NCBI GenBank assembly: GCA_028583405.1
Contig: CM053246.1
Span: 10,577,712 to 10,641,711, forward strand
DNA length: 64,000 bases
Source: Pogonophryne albipinna
Taxonomy: Eukaryota; Chordata; Actinopteri; Perciformes; Artedidraconidae
Reading direction: 5' to 3'
This document shows, piece after piece, positions 55,678-64,000 of the stretch (position 1 is its first letter; every line of letters starts with the position of its first letter). A model generated the notes under the pieces. That model was not told where the DNA came from. It made no database searches and saw nothing but the letters and a program-made list of their open reading frames with translations. The translations under genes were made by a program, and so were the position numbers.

Positions 55678-56785
55678 TTAGTGATTCGCGAACGATCCGA
55701 TTATTTTGAACGGCTCTTTCGTACGAACGAAGGGAACCGAGTCGTACTTGGTGAGAGCCGTTCTTTTTATCTTTGGTTCACTGCAGTGGCTGTTCTAGAC
55801 CAATTTTACTGGGAGGGTCAGGCTGGGGCCAGTTATTTCATGAGAGGGGCAAAAATAAAAGTGGGATAAAAAGACAAAGACAGTATAAAGTAATTGTGTA
55901 AATAAGTATAAAATACAGTAATTGGTATTTGTTGTTGTAAAGGTATTTGTTTTAGTACATTTAAGTTAGTCCTTTGTTTCAGTAGTTTTTGTCATTGAGA
56001 GTATTTTTTAGTAACTTTAAGTGATAATTTAATTAAAAAACATAAGCAGTATTTGCTTTTATATAAGGTAATGAAGTCAAAGTCAACTTTATTGTCAATC
56101 TTTCAGTTTGTGTGTACAGACAGAGAGATTGAAATACTGTTTCCCACAATCCCGAATATACAAACAAATGTATATAAAAATATGTGTGCAAATATGTATA
56201 TATATACACAGAATCAAAGACACATTTTTACATGTGCACACATTAAGACCTAAATAAAAACATAACAATCAATATATACCAAAATAACAGTCAGTTCAAT
56301 ATTGAGAATGTACATTTTTGCCAGATTGTCCACAGGAACGTAAAAAGTGTTTTGTGCTGGGTTTGAACATGTCTCCACAGTACATCCGGGTCTTTGATCT
56401 GATTTAGTTCCAATAAAGCGAATATTGTAACCTTTTTTTTAGAGGGGGGCCACAAGGGGTTCCCTGGTCAGTGTTACAGGGCCCTGTTGCCCCCCCCTAG
56501 AACCGCCCCTGGTTCACTGCCTGCCATAAATCCGCTCGCCTTCCCGAGAAATTGCTTTCCTGAATGTAAATGTTCCGTAGATGATGGCATAACGCATGCT
56601 GCTTGAGTAGTAGTTTGGCTGGCTGAGAGATGTAGCAAGTTATACATTTTTCTGTGAGTAAAAGTACATTTCTGGCAAAACAGTCAATCATTATCCTGGT
56701 GATTATTTTGCAGATACATCTATTAACCCCGCCTTCTTAAAAAAGAACGGCTCTTTTGAACGGCTCTTTCGTAATTCCCATCACT
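55678..56785. mobile_element. hAT-like MITE upstream of the GPCR
   Basis: The ends TTAGTGATTCGCGAACGATC and GAATTCCCATCACT-type sequence are inverted, with sub-repeats GAACGGCTCTTTCGTA at both ends. The target duplication ATCAGACT is at 55670-55677 and 56786-56793. It is interrupted by another hAT element. Confidence 0.7.
55784..56511. mobile_element. hAT-like element nested in the previous MITE
   Basis: The ends CAGTGGCTGTTCTAGACC and CTAGAACCGCCCCTG are inverted. The 8-bp target duplication GTTCACTG is perfect (55776-55783 and 56512-56519). Inside, AAGTCAAAGTCAACTTTATT is a common fish repeat motif. Confidence 0.8.
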
Positions 56786-56793
56786 ATCAGACT

Positions 56794-57696
56794 ATGACAC
56801 TGTCAAACATTTTCTATAAACTGTTTAAAAAAAGAAAATATCAATTCAGCCTAACCAGTACTCGCTGTGAGGGAAAGCAGTGACTAGTTCACCTTTCTTA
56901 TGGTTGTCTTATCAGTATATCTGGTAACTGGCATTTTCCATAAAAAAATGTTTTTATTCTGAAAAGTACCCTTTAGGTATACAAAATACATGCATAGCCC
57001 CTACAGTATAGCACATACAGCTCATATACAATTGTTTTAAGTTCATTATTTTGTGCAGTCATGATCATTTACTTATTTTCACCATTTTGAAATGTTTCTA
57101 TAGAGTAGGCATCACTTCAATACTTCAATATAATGTTTTTTAAAGGGTCAGAAGATAAGAAAAGTATATTTAAATGTAGTTATATACTTTAAATTGCACT
57201 TTTAAGACCAGAAATAAATCTAAAACTGCTCTTAATTTATAGATATATAACCTGTTATCTGCATTTGCAAGTAGCCATTGCTTTATAGTAAGCAGTCACA
57301 AGCAAAACAAGGGTATTTTAAAGTTAAACAACATTTCCTGCACATTAAAACATATTAAAACTAAATACATATATTTATCATCATTATTCATACACTGTGA
57401 GCACCAGGTCAGTTTGTAGTTATTACATGTATTTTGGTGCAGTAAAAGAGACAAACCTTGACCGTAGGAGTTGTTTTCGTGGCTGCTGCTGAACACCAGA
57501 GTCCGTGTGAAGAGATTTTAATGTATGGCATGTCAGGTGAGTGTGTTTTGTGTTAAATGCACGGGACATATGGATGTTTGCATATCAGAAAACAAGCAAA
57601 AATCACATCTCCCGTGCTGTAGGGAAATCGTATTTCCATGTTCTTTTCACAGTGCAGTGAGATTGTGGTTTCACAGGCATTAACTGGGTTATCAGG
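56794..57696. other. Intergenic stretch without recognised features
   Basis: AT-rich DNA between the hAT-like MITE and the second Polinton-derived element. The last six bases, ATCAGG (57691-57696), would be the target site of that element; the other copy lies outside the window. Confidence 0.4.
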
Positions 57697-57809
57697 AGTA
57701 GTATTACAAATGCTGTTTCAATCACATTAGTATGCATAAAAAAAGTGACAGGTGACACGCCCCCAATTATGCAAATGAGCTAAGTCCCGCCTCCCATTGT
57801 TCGAGACCC

Positions 57810-58050
57810 TTTGATGTGAGATAACAGGTAGGTGTGAAAAGCCCCCCTGTGTAGTGCCTTTGTTGTCTAATTCTTTGATGTGTTGATTAAGGTAGTCTCT
57901 TTGAAGTTATGTTGTCTGGCCCCTGTCCCCCCTTGTAGTCTAATTCTTTGATGTGAGATAACAGGTAGGTGTGAAAAGCCCCCCTGTGTAGTGCCTTTGT
58001 TGTCTATTTCTTTGATGTGTTGATTAATGCAGTCTCTTTGAAGTTACGCT
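57810..58050. repeat. Subterminal direct repeats, second element
   Basis: Two or three units with CTTTGATGTGAGATAACAGG and AGTGCCTTTGTTGTCTA, fewer than in the first element. Confidence 0.7.
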
Positions 58051-58419
58051 GTCTGGTCCCCTCAGGGTTGTATAATCTAATTAGCCTGTGATGTTTTGCC
58101 CTTTGAGGTGGTGTGTTATAAGCCTTTTGATGTTAATCTAGGTGTCTCTTTGAAGTTATGTGTGAGACTGTCTAACCCCCTCCCCGCCCAGGCCTCTCCC
58201 CCCTTTCTCCACCCCCTTCCTTTTGGGCTTGGGCTAGCAGATAGGGGGGGAATTAGGTGAAAATAGGAATAAGCTCTAAACTAATTAAAAAGACAGTAAT
58301 TTCCACTTACCAAGTCACCTTGCAAAAAAGAAAATTGGCCAAGAGACGCCTGTGACAACTTACCGCCGAAGTCGAATGCCTCAGCGGGGCGGGAGTCAGA
58401 CGCCTACAGCCAGAGATCT

Positions 58420-58577
58420 TTGCATAAACTTATCTCGTGCCCTCTTTTTGGTTGTGGAGCGCGTTCATGTGTGCTGGAGGAGGGGCTCTGTGAGGAAGTG
58501 GCAGATTTTCGGTTGTGTACTTTCAAATTCTCGCTCACTCGAGATGGTTTCTCCAAAATGACCTACCCCTACCTTAA
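58420..58577. mobile_element. Family E MITE remnant in the second Polinton-derived element
   Basis: The same remnant as 26560-26722 (GCATAAACTTATCTCGTGCC, GGTTTCTCCAAAATGACC). Its presence in both elements dates it before their divergence. Confidence 0.7.
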
Positions 58578-58584
58578 GAACAAT

Positions 58585-58708
<124 letters not shown>

Positions 58709-59039
58709 GGAGTTGGCCTTTTGGTGAGGGTTAGAGATAAGCCTGGGATGTTAATCTATATGTTGATTAAGACACTCTCTGTGAGGTGAGAAGCGAGGGG
58801 ATGGAGTTCGTCTTTAAAAAAAATACGCTCAAACTAAATAAAACAGCCATTAATTTTCACTCACTAAGACACCTAAAAACGTTATTGTCCTCTCTAGATT
58901 TGATTCAGGGTTTTGCTTTAAATGATTAGTGCTTGCTAAGGATGTTTCTTTTCAAGTTTTTGTGAAACTGTTAACTACAAGGAAGTATCTGTTTTTGCAA
59001 AGAAGGTATTCATATTAATTTAAAAAAGATCTTATTTAG

Positions 59040-59849
59040 GTTTTTGTGTACTACACTCCTTCTAATCCAGGGAGTTTAGGAGGTGTGGATAAACTCCATA
59101 GAGCTGTACAGAATGAAATGGGTAAACAAGTAAATGTAGAGAAAGTCAGAGAATATTTATCTGAGCAGGATGCATATACTTTGCATAAGCCGGCTAGGGT
59201 GCATTTTGTAAGAAACAGAGTTTTCGTACTCAGACCGCTACAACAATTTCAAGCAGATCTTTGCGATATGCAGTCACTGTCCAAATATAATGATGGTTTT
59301 AATTATTTGTTAACAGTCGTAGATGTATTTTCGAAAAAAGCCTATGCTCAGGCATTAAAGAAGAAGACGGGCATAGAGGTTACCAAGGCCTTTGATACAA
59401 TTTTAACACACAGTCAGATTCCCAAAAAGATACAAACAGACGCAGGGAAAGAATTCTTTAACAAAGTTTTTCAAACCTTATTGAAGAAACGAGGTATTGC
59501 ACATTATGCAACAGCCAGTGATATGAAGGCATGTGTGGTAGAGAGATTTAACCGTACGCTGAAAACTAAAATGTGGCGGTATTTTACAGCTAAAAACACT
59601 CATAGATATATAGACGTCTTACCTGAACTAATTGAAAGTTACAATAATAGTTATCATCGAAGTATTAAAATGACACCAATGCAGGTGACCAAGGAAAATG
59701 CGGCTCAAGTGTTTCGGAACCTGTATACCCCCTCTGGCCTTCCTAAAAAAGCTGCTGCCAAAATGAACTTTAAGGAGGGGGAGCTTGTAAGGATATCCAA
59801 ATTGAGAGGGGTATTTGATAAAAAATATGAGCAGAGTTATACATGGTAG
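59040..59849 (+). CDS. Polinton integrase, copy 3, open frame with intact catalytic triad but truncated ends
   Basis: A 267-residue frame from the GTG at 59046 (in frame two codons further back to a possible acceptor, TTATTTAG). Catalytic residues: D71 in QFQADLCDMQ, D132 in QTDAGKEF and E166 in VVERFNRTLK, giving the DDE triad of retroviral-type integrases. A region like the end of the N-terminal zinc-binding domain is present (DAYTLHKPARVHF), but no ATG start, so an upstream exon is missing. The C-terminus ends YEQSYTW and stop exactly where the 171-bp array starts; full Polinton integrases, as I remember them, continue for a further domain. It may be expressed as a fragment, but full activity is unlikely. 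No polymerase or capsid gene is next to it. Confidence 0.8.
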   Translation, partial: VFVYYTPSNPGSLGGVDKLHRAVQNEMGKQVNVEKVREYLSEQDAYTLHKPARVHFVRNRVFVLRPLQQFQADLCDMQSLSKYNDGFNYLLTVVDVFSKKAYAQALKKKTGIEVTKAFDTILTHSQIPKKIQTDAGKEFFNKVFQTLLKKRGIAHYATASDMKACVVERFNRTLKTKMWRYFTAKNTHRYIDVLPELIESYNNSYHRSIKMTPMQVTKENAAQVFRNLYTPSGLPKKAAAKMNFKEGELVRISKLRGVFDKKYEQSYTW

Positions 59850-60510
59850 TGGTCAGCTTTTAAACACAAAAGTGTATCTTTCGGTAACTTTCTGAGAGAA
59901 TTTAAGCATAAATCTGTCAAATGTTCAAAACAGCCTTCACTGAAATAGCCTCAAAATCACAAACTGCCATTAAGAGTCAGATTCTTAACAAATCTACTGA
60001 CAAACAGAGTACTTCATTATCTACTTTTTCAGCTTTTAAAAAAGAAAAGTGTATCTTTCGGTAACTTTTTGAGAGAATTAAGCATAATTTTGTCAAATGG
60101 TCAAAACAGCCTCTGTTTTCAAGCCTCAAAATCACAAACTGCCATTAAGAGGCAGAATCCTAACGAAATCTACTGACACAGAGTACTTCATTATCTACTT
60201 TTCAGCTTTTATACACAAAAGTGTATCTTTCAGTAACTTTCTCAGAGAATTTAAACATAAATCTGTCAAATGTTCAAAACAGCCTTCACTGACATAGCCT
60301 CAAAATCACAAACTGTCATTAAGAGTCAGATTCTTAACGAAATCTACTCAGAGTACTTCATGGTAGTGGTCAGCTTTTTATACACAAAGTGTATCTTTCA
60401 GTAACTTTCTGAGAAAATTAAGCATAAATCAGTCAAATGTTCAAAACAGCCTTCACTGAAATAGCCTCAAAATCACAAACTGCAACTTTTTAAACAGAGT
60501 CAGACATCGA
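59850..60510 (+). repeat. Satellite-like array after integrase copy 3
   Basis: Units of the 171-bp family (TGGTAGTGGTCAGCTTTTAA, GTAACTTTCTGAGAGAATTT) begin within the stop codon of the integrase frame, as at the other two copies. Confidence 0.85.
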
Positions 60511-60524
60511 TGGACATTATACTG

Positions 60525-60612
60525 GTGAAAAAGACTCTCACTTTTGCAGAGGACTCAGCCTCCAACTCAACATAACAAGTCACACCCTCCTCACCAGATC
60601 ATTTAAAACTAA
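60525..60612 (+). promoter_or_regulatory. Repeated promoter-like module, second element
   Basis: GGTGAAAAAGACTCTCACTT through CACCAGATCATTTAAAAC, about 25-35 bases upstream of the short frame at 60635. The same arrangement as at 28736-28846. Confidence 0.4.
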
Positions 60613-60634
60613 AGACCCCTCAAAGAAAAGCATT

Positions 60635-60817
60635 GTGTTTTCTACCTATGTAAAAGGTCTTACGAAAATGTGTTATCTCTGTATCAAGATGATGTGTTTA
60701 AAAATGAATCTTGTGAAAAATACCAACTGTGTGAGAGACGTCATAAAGACACTCATTTTAACCACAGTGTTTGGTCTCTACAAATGTTTAAAGATTGTTA
60801 CAAAATGTAAAAAATAA
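60635..60817 (+). CDS. Conserved short frame of the second Polinton-derived element (60 residues)
   Basis: Starts MFSTYVKGLTKMCYLCIKMM. It differs from the frame at 28846-29028 at two residues (M to T, G to C), both by single-base changes. Unrecognised family. Confidence 0.35.
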   Translation: MFSTYVKGLTKMCYLCIKMMCLKMNLVKNTNCVRDVIKTLILTTVFGLYKCLKIVTKCKK

Positions 60818-61112
60818 AAAAAGGTATGGAGACAAAATTAATTCAGGTGACTCTGTCTTTTATTAGGAAAACAAAAATATAATACAAATGGTTTAAGGGG
60901 TAAAAAATGTAACCATCTTGGACTTAATATTCTAACAAAATACTTTATCTGAATACATTTTCTTTTAAACGCACTTTTTGAAATTATTTATATATTATTT
61001 CAGTGGAACAATCCAGTTTTTGTTAACATCAACGCTTTTTTCTCTTTTCTTGTGTTACTAAGATACTTTTAGACACACTTTGGCGTATGCAACACTTAAC
61101 AACAGGTAGATT

Positions 61113-61352
61113 ATGAAGTGCTTTTGTAAGGAATTTGGTTTTCTTTTAATGGCAGGGTTTTTTTTTATTGCTGTAAAAACACTTATTCAGTTAAACAAGG
61201 TTTTTTCTTTACTGATAACCTTACATATTTTAGTTATTTTCTGCTACCAAGATACTTTAAGATACACCTTGATGTACGCAACACTTAACAAAGGGTATAA
61301 TATGAAGTACTTGGTAGGAATGGGGTTTTCTTTAAGGGGTGCAAAACTTTAG
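61113..61352 (+). CDS. Short hydrophobic frame of the second element (79 residues)
   Basis: MKCFCKEFGFLLMAGFFFIA, related to 29323-29508 but with length changes in T-runs and a longer C-terminus. The length change suggests it is not under strong coding constraint. Confidence 0.2.
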   Translation: MKCFCKEFGFLLMAGFFFIAVKTLIQLNKVFSLLITLHILVIFCYQDTLRYTLMYATLNKGYNMKYLVGMGFSLRGAKL

Positions 61353-61559
61353 AACTGGGTAAAATATTCATTAATTTGTAATGAATAGAGTTTCTTTTCT
61401 TTTTTTGATTTTCAACATACTATTTTGTACACAATGACTTTTCCATATTTTCTGACAAACTATACTTTTGACTTGTTCTGCAAAATCTTGACAAACTATT
61501 ACTTATTCTTAAATTTGACCTATTGCTGCTTGGTTGGAAATGATAGATGAAAAAACTAC

Positions 61560-62530
61560 AACGCCTACTTTTCAGCTTTTATACACAAAAGTGTATCTTT
61601 CAGTAACTTTCTCAGAGAATTTAAACATAAATCTGTCAAATGTTCAAAATAGCCTTCACTGACATAGCCTCAAAATCACAAACTGTCATTAAGAGTCAGA
61701 TTCTTAACGAAATCTACTCAGAGTACTTCATGGTAGTGGTCAGCTTTTTATACACAAAGTGTATCTTTCAGTAACTTTCTGAGAAAATTAAGCATAAATC
61801 AGTCAAATGTTCAAAACAGCCTTCACTGAAATAGCCTCAAAATCACAAACTGCCATTAAGAGTCAGAATCCTAACAAATCTACTCAAACAGAGTACTTCA
61901 TGGTAGTGGTCAGCTTTTATACACAAAAGTGTATCTCTCAGTAACTTTCTCAGAGAATTTAAGCATAAATCTGTCAAATGTTCAAAACAGCCTTCACTGA
62001 AATAGCCTCAAAATCACAAACTGCCATTAAGAGTCAGAATCCTAACGAAATCTACTCAAACAGAGTACTTCATGGTAGTGGTCAGCTTTTATACACAAAG
62101 TGTATCTCTCAGTAACTTTCTCAGAGAATTTAAGCATAAATCTGTCAAATGTTCAAAACAGCCTTCACTGAAATAGCCTCAAAATCACAAACTGCCATTA
62201 AGAGTCAGAATCCTAACGAAATCTACTCAAACAGAGTACTTCATGGTAGTGGTCAGCTTTTATACACAAAAGTGTATCTCTCAGTAACTTTCTCAGAGAA
62301 TTTAAGCATAAATCTGTCAAATGTTCAAAAGCCTTCACTGAAATAGCCTCAAAATCACAAACTGCCATTAAGAGTCAGAATCCTAACGAAATCTACTCAA
62401 CAGGTACTTCATGGTGTGGTCAGCTTTTATACACAAAGTGTATCTCTCAGTAACTTTCTGAGAGAATTTAAGCATAAATCTGTCAAATGTTCAAAACAGC
62501 CTTGTTTCACTGAAATAGCGTCAAAATCAC
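61560..62530 (+). repeat. Best-preserved 171-bp array
   Basis: Successive units begin with TGGTAGTGGTCAGC at about 61730, 61901, 62073, 62244 and 62412 (one base lost in the last), giving spacings of about 169-172. The units at 61901-62410 are nearly identical to each other, so they were homogenised recently. Confidence 0.9.
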
Positions 62531-63345
62531 AAACTGTACAGTGAACTGGAGAAATTACAGCACAGAGTTTTCTACTACGACACAGATAGTATAATCTATG
62601 TGACAAGACAGGGCAGTCTCCAGTACTTTCATGGTAGTGGACAGCTTTTAAAAAGAAAAGTGTATCTTTTGGTAACCTTTTGAGAGAATTAAGCATAAAT
62701 CTGTCAAATGTTTAAAACGGTCTTCACTGAAATAGCCTCAAAATGACAAACTGCCATTAAGAGTCAGATGCTTGACGAATACTCATGGTAGTGGTCAGCT
62801 TTTAAAACATAAAAGTGTATCTTTCGGTAACTTTTTGAGAGAATTAAGCATAAAGCTGTCAATGTTCAAAACTGCCTTGTTTCACTGAAATGGTTAAATG
62901 TATCCGAAAATAGTGTCTCTTAAGGCGGATATAGCCCCTGATAACTCCCGTTACATTCCTCCAGAGTCAGAAATAGTGTAAGTTAACTTTTGGAAGAACC
63001 CGAGAAAAGGGTGAAAATGGATAAAAATATCCGAAAATAGTGTCTCTTAAGGCAGGTAGAGTCCCCTGACAACTCCCTTACATTCATCCAGAGTCAGAAA
63101 AAGTCTCTACGTTATCTTTTGGGAGAACCAGAGGAAAGGGTGAAAATGGAGAAATTGTATCCGAAAATAGTGTAAAATGTAATGTGTTTTTTTTTATGAA
63201 ATGTGTTGAATGTTGTGTTTTTTCAATTAAACAACCATTACAAAATGAAATGTGTTTTATTTATTGTTTTGCTTTCATATATAGTAATAGTATTATAAAC
63301 GAAACATTTAAAGTGTATCATGTGCTCTCATTGTATGCTCTGTTT

Positions 63346-63372
63346 TTGACACAAAGATGCATTACATCCAAA
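63346..63372. other. Central spacer of the second palindrome
   Basis: ACACAAAGATGCATTACATC, as at 32229-32260, between TTGTATGCTCTGTTTTTG and AAAACAGAGCATACAATGAG. Just after it, an extra piece of array (63400-63475) interrupts the right arm before the AGAGCATACAATGAGAGCAC sequence repeats. Confidence 0.75.
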
Positions 63373-64000
63373 AAAAAAAACAGAGCATACAATGAGAGCC
63401 ATTTCAGTGAACAAGCTGTTTTAAACATTTGACAGATTTATGCTTAAATTCTCTGAGAAGTTACTGAAAAAAAAAACAAAAAAAAACAGAGCATACAATG
63501 AGAGCACATGATACATTTTAAATGTTTCGTTTAATACTATTACTATATATGAAAGCAAAAAATAAATAAAACACATTTTCATTTTGTAATGGTTGTTTAA
63601 TTGAAAAAACACAACATTCAACACATTTTCATAAAAAACACATTACATTTTACCAAGTTAGTGTCGTAGTGCATACAAGGTAATAGACTTAACGATTTGC
63701 ACTGCTGCTTCTCTCCGCGTTTCATTTACAGTGATCGTTTATCGTTCAATTCCCATACTCTACCCGCCTTAAGAGACACTATTTTCGGATACAATTTCTC
63801 CATTTTCACCCCTTTCCTCTGGTTCTCCCAAAAAGATAACGTAGAGACTTTTTCTGACTCTGGATGAATGTAAGGGGAGTTGTCAGGGGACTCTACCTGC
63901 CTTAAGAGACACTATTTTCGGATATATTTTATCCATTTTCACCCTTTTCTCTGGTTCTTCCAAAAGTTAACTTACACTATTTCTGACTCTGGAGGAATGT

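Overview
The window is nuclear DNA of a teleost fish. It has intron-containing vertebrate genes, long CA/GT microsatellites, and a dense load of fish-type transposons (Tc1/mariner, hAT, TTAA-flanked MITEs, an L2-type LINE and Polinton/Maverick DNA). Four host genes are supported. (1) A small PDZK1IP1/SMIM24-like membrane protein lies on the minus strand at 1224-2706, in 3 coding exons. (2) lrrc40 lies on the plus strand at 4130-19951; all 15 coding exons can be placed and give a 598-residue product. (3) pde6d lies on the minus strand at 41987-47563; coding exons 2-5 are present, and the 50-nt first coding exon was not found and may lie in the 1000-N assembly gap at 49227-50226. (4) A single-exon rhodopsin-like GPCR lies on the minus strand at 54739-55587.

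Layout: 1-4.1 kb holds the small membrane protein gene and intergenic DNA. 4.1-20.2 kb is lrrc40; its introns hold a 46-bp minisatellite and two stacks of nested transposons. 20.2-21.7 kb is intergenic. 21.7-39.4 kb is one Tc1-like element, 21678-39399, flanked by TA. Its transposase gene has been split by a hAT element (22296-25070, 8-bp target duplication) and by a 13.3-kb Polinton-derived element (25443-38770, 6-bp target duplication GACAGG, termini starting AG). 39.7-40.9 kb is a palindromic transposon. 41-49 kb is pde6d with intronic MITEs. 50-57.7 kb holds the GPCR and more transposons. 57.7 kb to the end is a second Polinton-derived element that runs off the window.

The most unusual feature is the Polinton-derived family. 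Both copies are giant fold-back elements: two inverted arms of about 6.6 kb meet at the same roughly 30-nt spacer. Each complete arm carries a Polinton integrase cut at the same point, a satellite-like array with a unit of about 171 bp, a repeated promoter-like module and short conserved reading frames. None of the usual Polinton polymerase, ATPase, protease or capsid genes is visible. The shared spacer at two loci, the perfect termini and the target duplication inside a disrupted Tc1 gene suggest a real non-autonomous palindromic family mobilised in trans, not a single assembly fold. This remains inference until tested with long reads.

All exon limits come from reading splice sites and from remembered family sequences. 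No alignment or database search was run.
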